DNA of 64,000 nt from Phaeosaccion multiseriatum. Lineage: Eukaryota; Ochrophyta, other classes. Position 1 is the first letter of the stretch; every line of letters starts with the position of its first letter. Position numbers and translations under genes: made by a program. Location: NCBI GenBank assembly GCA_965112735.1, contig OZ218951.1:868001-932000 (forward strand), read 5' to 3'. The notes under the pieces were generated by a model that saw nothing but the letters and a program-made list of their open reading frames with translations, searched no databases and had not been told where the DNA came from. Below, one piece after another: positions 14,028 to 26,000 of this stretch.

Positions 14028-17000
14028 TTGGTGATACAGCAGCAGCAGCAGTTGGTGATACAGACGGGGACAGTAGGTAAGATGCCTGTGGTTAATTATC
14101 CCTTCTCTGAGCCGGAAATTGCTGCAAATGGCCTGATTTTGCTCTCCGTATGATCCCTTCCTTGGCTCTCTGTTTCATGCCTCACCCGACACCCTAACCT
14201 CAAACCTTCCGCACACCCACCTACCGTCTGTCGTGACACGCCCTGCCCATCCACTGCCATCCACTGCCCTCACGCCCCTTAGCGAGTCCGAAGGGTGTGC
14301 AGCACATCCCCGAGGCGTTGGCTGCTCGCCTGCCTGCCGCTCAAAAGCTTCGCGACACGGACTGGTACCAAGTTGAGGCGGACGTGTGGGCGGCAGTCGC
14401 GCACAAGGTGGAGCCGGTGGGGCGAACCATTCGGGTCGTGGCCTTCGTCTGCTTTCTGTTGATGTATTCGCCCTTCCTCCTTGCTGCGAGCATTGTCTCT
14501 AGGCTTGTCGACATGTTTACGTGGCTGGTCACCCCGGGGGCAGGCAGCAAGATCAACGGACCCTTTACGACCTTCCGGTCTTTCGATGTGGGGACCTTCA
14601 TCAGGTGATTAGTGGATACACTTGTCGTGTAACGCTTGTGTTTCTGTAACGCTTGTCGTTGCTTGCTCAACACCTCTCACAGCTTGTCGACTGTCGAGAA
14701 TCAACTGTATCACCTCCTTTCATTGCTCCTGTTGCTCTCCTTTTCTACGATGTGGACACCTTTGCTAGCTCCTTGCGAGTGTTTTTGCACGCTGTGCTAC
14801 TCACGCACTCACAGTCTGTCGACTATTATGGGAATGGGAATCAACCTAAGAATTACGTAGCCTTATGTGTGAGTGTGTGTGGCGACTATCGACTAACTGC
14901 CTCTGTCCGTATGACCAATATCCGATTCACATGCCTTTCTGTATCACCAACACCCCCACCCATAGAGTGAACATTTACGACTGGGAGGACATCCACGACT
15001 CAGACGCGCAGGTGAGCTTGAGTTCCCCCTGCAGTTGGTGCCTCTCTCTTCCCCCCTCCCTCCCCTCTCTCTCTGCCTCGTCCCCCTCCATCCCTCCATC
15101 CCTCCCCTCTCTTCAACCCCTTCCCTCCTCTCCCTCCCTCTCTCCCTCCTCTCCCTCCCTCCCTTCCCTTCTTCCCTTCCTCCCTCCATCCATCCACCCG
15201 TCCCTCCCTCCCCTCCCTCCCCCCCCCTCCTCTTCCCTCCCCATATGCCTCTACAAGGTGACCAACGTCCATCACGACGGCCTCATGAGCATCGACGCCC
15301 CCCTCGCCGAGTACGAGCTTGAGTCCATGCCCTTCTCCTTCCTGCTTCCCCGTGACCTCCTGCTCGGCATCACTGACTTACTGGGCACTGAGGCGGACCT
15401 TCGATCGGACGAAACGCTTTGCAAGGTACGACACGACCATCACACACACTCTGTCACTCACACTCACACACACACACTCACACTCACACACACACTCACA
15501 CTCATACACACACACTCACACTCACACACACACACTCACACTCACACACACTCACACACACTCTCTCACACTCACACACACAGTCACTCGCGCGTGCACA
15601 CCCCTACACTCACTCCCACTCACACTCACACTCACACCTACGACTACTGTCTACTAACTACTTCACCCTCTCCACCCCCCTTCCTCCGTCCAACAGGCTG
15701 TCGACCTGCTCGGCGCTGACAACCAAATCGCCAACAGACTCCTCCATCTCGGTCCCGGCCAAGAGGGCATCGAAGAGCGAGCAAGAAGCCGAGTGGCCCT
15801 CCTCACCGAAGTCGGCAAGGAAGGGGCGACGCGGAACAAGCGCTGGCAGAAGGGACAGGGGAGAATCTCCGCCGTAGGGGCGGTGGTACAAGGGGATGTA
15901 ACGTCCGGGCAGTTCAATTGGCCGGCCATACAGACATCCCTCATCTACTATTTACATTTGGCGACGCAGTTGAGACGGTGGAGGAACAAGTGGTTGTACG
16001 GGGATGAGTCGGTGTTGCTGCCGGAGCAGGTGGCGGGCAAGTATATGCCGGACATCATCGTCCGAGAGGAGGTGAGAGGGATGGCAGTGGATTGGGGGGG
16101 GGGGGGGAGAAGAGACAGTGCGGAACTGAAACTCCCCGTGGACTGACTAATGGACGGAAACTCCAATTGCCAATTGGAGTGAAAGATGGACTGAAAATCC
16201 CCTTTGGAACTACTATTTCTGCGGCACCGAACTCTCTGCGGCTCGCTCTCTGTCTATCCCTTGCTTTTCTCTGTCTCTCTCACTCTCTCGCTCCCTTCCT
16301 CTCCCCCCTACTCTATCCCCTCTCTCTCCCCCTTTGCTCTCTTTCTCTACAACACTCTCCCTCCCTCTCCCTTTCTCTGTCTCTCTCGGCTGGCTCAACC
16401 CCCCTCCCCTCCCATCGCTGATTCCTCCCTCATCACTCCCTCCCTCGCTACACACACCCTCTTCCTTCTTCCTCGCTTCCATCTTCTTCACCTGTTGGTG
16501 ATTCGTCTACGGCGCCAGCTGCGAAGGAGGCGAGTGGTGTCCATCGAGACTGGCGAGAGCGACGAGCAACTCAACCCCGTCGAGGCAACGAGAGCCACCA
16601 GGTAAGTGGGTGGGTGGGTGTATTAGGTCAATGAGTGGGTGGGTGAGTTGGTGTGTGGATGGATAGGTGCGTGGGTTTGTTGTAGATACTTGATAAAACG
16701 CACACAGGTGTACAGACTTGCACAGTAGAGCTAATGAGCTAGGAGTGAGGTGGGCTACAGCGGCGCTGTGTGAATATACTTCATTGCGCTAGTGCCTTTT
16801 TTCTTTCGATTTGTTATGCTCTCTCTCTATTTCATTTCATTTTCTCCCGACGTCCCTCTCTCTCTGTGTGTGTGTGTTTGTGTACGTGTATGTATGTCTG
16901 ACTTGTATCCCACCCATTGGGCTCCTTCCTCCACCTCTCTTCTCTCTCTCTCCCGCTCTCTCTCTCTCTCTCGCTCTCCCTCTCCCTCTCTCCCTCTCCC

Positions 17001-20000
17001 TCTCCCCCCACAACCCCACAGTTACGAGAACCCGGTCAAAACGTTCCGTGCGTGGGTGGCGCGTCTTGCAGAGACGCACATCCGTCGGTTACGTGTGCGT
17101 GTGCCGAAACGGAGCCCTCCACAACCCCAAACACTATCATCGCCGCAGCGTAGGAAGGCGCAGGGAGAAGGAGGGGGGGGAGGAGGAGGAGGGGGAGGAG
17201 GAGGAGGAGGAGGAGGAGGAGGAAGAGGGGGCGGGGGGGAGGAAGCGCAGAAGCAGTGTGTTCTCCGCCTCTGCCACCGATGCACGCTCACAGCTGCTCA
17301 AGATGGCTCAGATGGTGAGTAGCAAGGATGGCAGTGGATGGGAGGGGATGAGAGGCTCTGTCAAACACAACAGAACGTAACTAGCCCTTCCCTCCACAGG
17401 ATTCCCTCACGCGTAGCGCCTTTGAGCGTCAGCTCATAACCGTTGCCTTGTCCTCCCACCCCGTATGCCTACACATAGTGCAACGCGTTTTCTAACTGAA
17501 CCATTACGTAACTTACGTAACCCCTCCACAGGAGTCCCTCAAGCGCAGCGCCTTTGAGCGTCAAAGCGCCGCTGCTCTGCAGAGCCTCAAAGAGGCGGCG
17601 CGGCAAGAGCAGCGGGAGGAGGAGGAGCTGCAGCAGTTGGTGATACACCAGGAGCAGGAAGCGGCACAGGCACGAGAGCGGGCACAGCGCGGTGCAGTAG
17701 GTGGTGATATAGCAGCGTCCTCCGGGGGGGTGTCGTCGTCCATCGGGGCATCGTCCGGCCCCCCCAGGGGAGAGAGGCGGCCACCGGCAAGGTAGGAAAA
17801 TTGGTGCTATAGCCCAGTGCCTCACAGATGGATTGCTCTGCGGATGCTGGAGGTTGTTAAGGGTGTTGATAGTCATGGGGGAGGGATGCGTGCAAGCGGT
17901 CAACGAACTGAACCTGAAACTTAGCCTGAAACTGAAACCGTTGCCGTTGTGCTCTTTCTCTCCCTTCCCCCCCTCCTCTCCTCACGCTCTCCAAACCCCC
18001 ACGTAACACCTCAAACCCATCAACACACCCGCACGCACACACACGCACACACGCACCCACACACGTATAAACACATGCACACACACCCAAACCCCCACAC
18101 AACACCCCAAATCATACCCACACACATCACACGCACGTACATACACACGCACGCACGCACACACACAGCCGCACACGCACACACACCCACAGCAGAGAGT
18201 TCCGGGACCGGCTCGCCCTTCTTCGTGTCGAGCGACGCGCCGCCCTCCTTGCCAAGGCCCTATCTCTATCTGGAAACGTGTGCACTTTCCTTCTGATGGC
18301 CGTTCCCGCGTTCGTGTCGCTCGTACTCAGCTTCCCTGCTTCGGTCATGCCCTCCTTGTTTGACTCCTTCCCCGCCATATTTGCGGTGCGAGGGCAAATT
18401 CGAATCGTGCGATTAGATTTGTTGCAGCGACTCAAGAGAGAGGTCAATGCCGGCATTGCCAGTAGTGCTGGTGGTGGTGGTGGGGGAGGAGGAGGGGGAG
18501 GAGGAGGAGGAGGAGGAGGAGGAGCGGGCGTGGCTAGCCCGCTCTCCAGTGGGATGGGCAGTCCCCTTGGAAGTGGCATGGGAAGCCGCCTGGGAAGCCC
18601 GGAAGGAGGAGGGTTTGCGAGTCGAGGAGGAGGAAAGCGGCCGAACCAGATCACCGCCACCTCTCGAGAACAACTTCAACATCAACTTCAACAGCAACAT
18701 CAGCGCCTGACCTCCTTCGGCAGCGGCGGATATGGTGTGCCTATGGACGGGGGAGACAACGCGCCTCTGCCGGGGAGTGGACAAGTCAGTCCCATCTTTG
18801 GCAGTGGAGCTTCGTCAATGTACCGCCCGTCGTCGCCCCCCGGGGTGGTCTCGGCCCCCGGGGAGGAGGGAGCGCCCCCTAGGGTTGAGGGGGAGGAGGA
18901 TGAAGATGAAGATGATTGGTTGATGGAGCCCGTGGTGCGGGGGGTTTCTTCCCATGTCAGTGCTGTGGGTGTGCAACCGTTGGTGATACAGCAGCAGCAG
19001 GATGGGAATGGCGGTAGTGGTATTGGTGGAAGTGGGAGTGGAAGGAGTGACGAGGAGGGTGGTGAGCAAGTCGATGCCGATGATGAGCTCATGGGTGTAC
19101 TGAACAATAACGCTGCTGTCGATGCGACAAAGGAAGGCGGGGCTGCTACTGCAGCCGTTGGTGATACAGCAGCAGAAGGGAAGGGTACCGCACCACCCAG
19201 AGGAGAAGGAGGGGTAAGAGGAAGAGGGAGAGGAGGTGGAGGAGGAGGAGGAGGAGGAGGAGGAGGAGGGGGAGGAGGAGGAGGAGGACGAGGGGGCGGG
19301 CCGGCGCTGGCAAGTAGTCGACCTCCCCACGATCCCCACGAGATGGCACCGGACGCTGACTCGGACTCCCGCCACAGCAGAGAGAGGAAGGCACTCTTTG
19401 ACTACTTGAGATCCAAGGGGTTTACGACATTTGTGAGAGAGTCCGATGAAGTGGACGAGCAGAGTACAGGGACGCAGGTCTGGTTAGCGTCACTGAGGTT
19501 CGAGGTCGGGTATGATGATGGGCTCGTGAGGTGGCCGAGAGAAGACTTGGGGGTGGGGAGGGGGGGGGGGAGGAGGAGTAAGGAGGGGTTGCCGGTGTGG
19601 GAGAGTGATGCGCTGCTACAGGAGATGACTTTCGAGGCTCTTGTCGAGCAGGACAGGAGGGAGGAGGAAGAGGAAGAGGAGGAGGAGGAGGAGGAGGAGG
19701 AGGAGGAGGAGGGGGAGGAGTTTGGTAGTGATGATGGGGGTGAGGAAGGGGAGGAGGAGCACACTCGTATCGCGAGACGTGGCGTCTCTGTGAGGTCTAT
19801 GCTTGAGGAGGAGGAGGAGGAGGAGGAGGAAGAGGAGGAGGAAGAAGAGATGGACAGCGGCGGCACCAATGCCGGAGCAGGAGGAGCAGGAGGAAGGAGG
19901 AGCAGGAAGACTCGTCAGAGGCCCCGAATGGCACCGCCGCCGCCGAAGCAGCACAAGTTCAGCTTCTTCAGCGACCAAGAGCTGGTGCGAGAGATGCACA

Positions 20001-23000
20001 TCCGGCCGCCGCCAACTGTAAACAGCAGGTATATGGGTACATGTATATTGGGGAAGGGGGAAGCGAAAGGGCACATAGGCGTATGAGCGAAGGGTAGAGA
20101 CTATCTCCATTGGATGGATAACAGCGGATGGAAGGACGGATGGATGGCAATGGATGGAAGGATGGGTGGATGGCGATTGCTCTAGAAACTGACACTGAAG
20201 TTGAAACACCCCCAACACTTGTCACTTACTCTCACTCCCTCCCCCCCTCCCTCCTCTCCTCTCCCTCTCTCCCCTCTCTCCCTCCTCCCTCCCTCCCTCC
20301 CTTCCCTCGTTGTTCCCTTCCCTCCGCTCTCTCTGTCCCTCCCTCCCCTCACTCCTCACAGATACGACGACAATGATGCGGAGGACGATGGGTGCACGGA
20401 GCGCTTCTCCGATCACCGTGTGGTCATTGAAATTCAGATGAAACGCCTCTCCGCAGCCCAGAGGGGTTTCTTCAACAGGCAGACGGTGCGTGGTGTTGTG
20501 CTGAATGCTCTCTCTCTCTGTCCTTCATCTCTCTTTCTCTCCGTCTTTCTCTCTCCTCCTCCTTTTCTCTCTATATCTCTTTCTCTTTTTCTCTGTCTTT
20601 CTCTCTATGCCTCTCTCTGCTTTCTCTCGTTCTCTACCTCTATCTCTCTCTCTCTCTCTCTTCAACAGACAAGCGTCTTAGGCCCTTGCCAACAACTCGT
20701 GCCTACACCGTTTCCGTCAGGGCTCACCTGTATCTTTCTGTAACCGTCATTCGTCATCACTACCACTATCTCAGGTTTGCGTCATCAGCTTCACGAGCCC
20801 AAGGGTGGCCAATGTATGGATGAAGCAGGTAAGAAGGGTGGCTGGGGGATGATTATATATTATCGATCTTTGGAAACTGAAGCTAAGTCTGCAATGAACT
20901 GAAACTTACTTTAAATCCAATGAACTGAAACTTGGAACTGATGAGCAGGTGGGAGACGAGTTCAACAACTTCGCTGCGGAGCTGCGGTCACGGGTGGTGG
21001 AGGCGTCCCTGGCCAGAGCGGAAACCGGGCCTGTATCACCAACTGGTGGGGGTGGAGGGGGTGGGATGGCAGCCAATGGTGGTGGTGCAGAGGGCACGAT
21101 CGGAGATTGGCTGGGCATGAGCGGGAGAGGAGGAGGAGGAGGAGGAGGAGGAGGAGGAGGAGGAGGAGGAGGAGGAGGAGGGGCGGGTTCCCCTTCCTCG
21201 CTGCGTTCTATGGGTAGCGGAGGGGGGAGTGGGGGTGCGTTGCCTCTGTCTCAGCACCATCGTCACTCTCCTCGATCACCTTCCAACGCCGCTCCGCTCA
21301 TGGGCAATCGCCACCGCACTCACGCACGCACGATGCTGGGCTCTCCTTCCTCTGTTGGGGGGGCTTTCCCTCCGTCGTTCGGCAGCATAACGAGCATATC
21401 CAGCTTGCGAAGTGTGCGAAGTGGTGGTACGGCCGCCAACAACAGTAATGGCGACGGCTATGATGATGACGACGACGGGGAGCACCAACTGATCGGGGCG
21501 GAGAGGCAGAGGGAGACCCTGGAGCTGTTGAATCAAGCCAGCCACGGCCACCTGCAGGCAGTGTGGCAGCAAGGATTGCTTCAGTTCTATGTGAGCAAGC
21601 TCTTCCTCGGCCTCTTCTGCTTTGCCCTCGTGGTGTCTGTCTGGTGCGTATGTCTCATCTACCGCATCTTCCAGTGGCTCCTTCGCTCTCTGGGTGCCGG
21701 TGGTGGCGGTGGTGGGGGAGGAGGAGGGGGGGCAAACAAAAAGCAAGGAGGGGGCGGGAGCAGCCGCAGCGGTGGCGGAGGGGGAGGAGGAGGCGGAGGC
21801 GGAGGACTAGGCTTGCGTGCGGAGATAGCCCAACAGTTTGAGTCGGATCTGAAGGTGCGCAAGACGATTGGTCTCTATCCGTGGTGTCGGTACATGTTCG
21901 CACGCTGGCTGGACTTCCGCCCCACTGTCTTGTCCCGTCGAGGAGGAGGAGGAGGAGGAGGTGGAGGAACAGTGAAGGGAGGAGGAGACAGCACCTCCAA
22001 CAATCCCAGTAGCGGTGGCGGTGTTGGCGGTGGTGGTGGTGGTGGTGGTGGTGGTGCGACAATGGCAACGCTCTATGTCAAGCCCCGAGTGCGAGAAGCC
22101 TTTGAAGTGTCCTTCCGAGCCATGTTCAGTCCTCAAGCCGTGCATGTGGATGTCTTTACCGAGGCAGAGTCGGGTCTCCTGTCAGGAGCCTTCTCTCTCG
22201 GCTTGGGCGCAGGGCATACCGCCAACTTACCACATGACTGCTCTGACGCTCTCTTAGAGAAGGAGTTGACGCAGTTGAGAGTCCTCGACAAGCCCTTGCC
22301 CGGGGCGTGCTATGTGTATTATAAAAAGCCAGACGTGCTGTTGGTGGACCTGTTGGAGCAGCCGAGGTGGATGGGGGAGGAAGGAGGGGAGGATGGCAGT
22401 AGATGGGGGGCAGGAGGACGAGGAGCAGGGTCTCCCAGAGGCTTAGGGTCTCCAGGAGGAGGAGGAGGAGGAGGAGGAAGAAGAAGACTGGGGTCACCGA
22501 GGCAGCCTCAACCAAAGCCCGAGGAGTTCAGGCACCCCATAAAGAGAGAGCTGAGCGGCGGCAAGTCCACTCTTGTAGGGGCAGCAGTGGGGACCGTGGT
22601 GGGAACACCAGCAGTTGGTGGTACAGATGCCCGTGCTGGCGACGATGATGGCGATGGCGGCGCCCTGTCTGCAAGCGTGGGTCGCGCCATCGAACGCTTC
22701 GTTGGCTCAGTTCGTCGGACAACCAACACGACCAGCAGAGCCATGAGGAGGTGGTGGAGAGGGAGAGGGAGAGGGCTGCAGAGGAGCTTTAAGGATGGCT
22801 ACTTGGCACCAGGGGACGAGTTGGTGATCGGCCCAAGGCCCAGGGTGGTGGGACACTTCGACCTCCAAACAGGGTCGGTGTACGCCGTTTGTGAGTCGGA
22901 TGACGGGGCAGATGGCACTGAATGGTTGATGAAGGGGGACCTGGTCCGAATTGGAGAGGGGAGCAGTGGTATCTATCGTGTTCTGGCCATGCGGTCAAGA

Positions 23001-26000
23001 GGGGGAGGAGCCGGAGAGGAGGAGGAGGAGGAGGCGGGGGGTGGTTTCCGCGTCGAGAGGGAGAGAGGCAGGGCCATGGCGCTATTCCAAGAGTACTCGG
23101 GAGAGTCAGGGCAAGCCACCGTATACAAGCAGGCGTCATCTGTGAGTCGTCTAACTCGCCAACTCGCGGGGTGTGCGGTGAGGGTGTCCCCTGGTAGCAG
23201 GGAGGCGCGAGTATCAGTCACCGTGCCTGCCGCTTTCCTGCCTTTGGCCTCGGAAGAGGTGAGGGGAGGAGGAGGTAGAGAAGGAGGAGATGGTGGAGGG
23301 ATGGCAGTGGATGGAGCAGGAGGAGAAAGGCTTCCGAGCGGGGTTCCCTGCCGCCTAAGCGCGGATGTGTTTGTGGCCTTTGTGGCTCGTGCCCGGGGCG
23401 TTTCAGAAGAGGAGGTGAGGGATATCATGGAGGATTACTCCGGCGACGGGCTGCCGTTACAGATCGACGGGGTGTGGGTCATGGTCAGGGGTGTGCGCGA
23501 CGCAATCACCACCACACAGGTGACGACGACGACGAGTGGTGGAGTCGTTGGTGGTACGGGAGAAGGAGGAGGAGGAGGAGGAGGAGGAGGAGGAGGAGGA
23601 GGAGGAGGAGGAGGAGGAGGAGGAGGAGGAGGAGGAGGAGGAGGAGGAGGAGGAGGAGGAGGAGGAGGAGGAGGAGGAGATGGTGTGGGTGCGGGTGTGG
23701 GTGTGGGCGTGGGTGCGGGAGGTGGTGGTGGTGTTGTTATCACTCTCGCCAAGGCATGGCGTGCGTCGGCGCGAGAGAACGCTCGCTGTCGAGTGATTAG
23801 TGCATTTGCAGTGTGTGCGGACGACAGAGAGGTCACCACGACGCTATCTCTCGCCGAGCTGAGGGGATCGGGGGTGAGGGAGGGTAAGGAGATACTCATC
23901 AACAACAACTGGAGCGTTGTGGACCGCATGTACGAGAGAAGGAGAGGAGGGGAAGGAGGAAGTGAGGGAGGGGAAGGAGGAGGAGGAGGAGGAGGAGAAG
24001 GAGGAAGCGGAGGTGGAGGTGCTGTCGGTGGTGGTGGTGTATCACCAACTACTATGGATGGAGATGGAAGGTCTGCGGAGGAAGAAATCGCGGCGATTGC
24101 GGCGGTGGCAGCCACTGGGCGGAGGGCATCAGGGGGAAGCAACACCAGCAACAAGCCTTACAACAAGGCGAGGCGTAGCAGTACGAGTAGGTCCTCCCGC
24201 TCCGGCTCCACCACGGCGGCTGCAACCGATGCCGCGGCTGCAGTGGCCGCCGCAGCAGCAGCGATGGCAGCAGATGCGAGAGCAGCAGAGGAGGCAGAGA
24301 GAGAGAGGAGGGGGATGCGCACCGTGCTGGAGCTGAGGCATGCGTGGGTGGGCAAGGATGATGAAGACGCTGTGGCAGGGGTGGACGCGAGGGAGCTTCC
24401 CATCCAGGGTATGTATCAGGCTCTCTATCCGGGTATGCAAGAGGGGGGAGGAGGAGGAGCAGGAGAGGGAGAAGGAGGAGAAGGAGGAGCAGGAGGAGGA
24501 GGAGGACGAGGAGGAGGGGCAGGGAGTGGCTACCCATGCACTTTCAGCGTGAGGAGCGGGAAGGATGTACTGCGTGCCTCTCTGCCCCCCGAGCTGCTAC
24601 AAGAGTTCGGGGTGAGGCGCTTCGCAGACGTTATCGTGGGCGGGCATCGTATGGTAGTGCAGAAAATTGTCACCGCGAATCAGCAGAGCGATTCGAGTTG
24701 CGCTAGTGACGCGGTTGTATCACCAACTGGTGCTGGTGCGGGTGCCAGAGCTGGTGCTGGCGTTAGCGGCGGAGGGGGGGGATCTTTTCTGAAACTGTCA
24801 ACGTCGTGGCCAGGGGCCGATGCGGACAACGTAGTCGTGAGCGTGGTGGCCAACTGTGAGGAGGATGGCAACCGTAGCCAGACCGGTGTGGTGACCAAGA
24901 TACGACGCAACAAGAACAAGCTCACTCAGGTGGGCATCAAGCTTCGAGAGCCCCTCCGCTTCCACGGCGATCAGCTGCATCAGATGGCACCGTCCCTGTA
25001 TCACCAACACGGACAATACCTCCCTTATTCTCCTCCCGGTTCGCCCACGAGTGGCGACAGGAGAGGGGAGGATGGCAAGCAGCAGCAGTTGGTGATACAG
25101 CATCAGGGGCAGGGGGGGGGGCAGCAGACTCAGAGTCAGCAGAAGGCGGCGGAGTTTGCCACTCAGAGGAAGCGAATGTCCGGTTTGCAACTGCAACGTG
25201 TACAGACACACGTCAGTGTCAAGCGCTCGCAGGCGGACTCCCGAGGGGGCTACCACTGGTTCGTCAAGCTCTCGTCCCGAGAGCCCTTCGGGTTCCACTC
25301 CTACCCCACCCTCTCTGCCAACGGGGTCTTGCTCCGGGGGGGAGGTAGATCAGTGTCCGCCGACGTGCCCTCCGCGAACGGTCGAGTGTATTCGAGTAGG
25401 GTGGAGGAGGAGCGGATCCGCGAGCGACTGACGCTGGATGGGGACCGAGAGCCTGACGAACCTCCCTCCATGCTGAGGGTTGCAATGATGCAGCGCAAGA
25501 ACAGCCGACTCAAGTTCGTATTGGCCATGCTGGGGGTGGTGCTAAAGTGGCCGCTGTTGGGGGGCTGGATGGTGGTGGGTTCCGTGCTGGCCGTGGTGGC
25601 AGGGGCCACCGCGGTGCTTCGCTTCACGCTGAGAATCATGTACCTTCACCTCACAGCGGGTGCCGGAGGAGGAGGAGGAGGCACGGCTGGTGGTACAGCA
25701 GTTGGTGATACAGGAAGGGGAGGTGGGGGTAAGGGAGGTGCGCGGATCATTCGGGATATTATGGACAATCGGGTGTTCAACAAGGTGAGTGAGCGACTGA
25801 GTGAGTGAGTAGGAGTGAGTGAGTGAGGGAGTGAGTGAGTGAGTGAGTGAGTGGGTGAATGAGTGAGGGAGTGAGTGAGTGAGTGCGTGAGTGAGTGCAT
25901 GAGTGAGTGAGTGAGTGAATGAGTGACTGTAGTCAGCAAAGAGGGGGGAAAGATAAACAGAGTTATGTTAAATTAACCATTTAGTAACATTTAGTAACAT

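Noticed and set aside
13978-14063. LVIQQQ as a conserved protein motif
   Set aside because: The same DNA is read in other frames and strands elsewhere, so the peptide is not the conserved unit.
17160-17240. A micro-intron inside exon 32 to restore frame
   Set aside because: GT and AG pairs exist, but the resulting intron would be far shorter than other introns here; a one-base indel in the G run is simpler.
20660-20745. Extra exon after the TTCAACAG at about 20667
   Set aside because: No phase-compatible donor; direct joining of exons 35 and 36 is in frame.
23435-24154. Minus-strand poly-Pro open frame of 239 codons
   Set aside because: Shadow of the in-frame GGA run of exon 37; no start context or domain.
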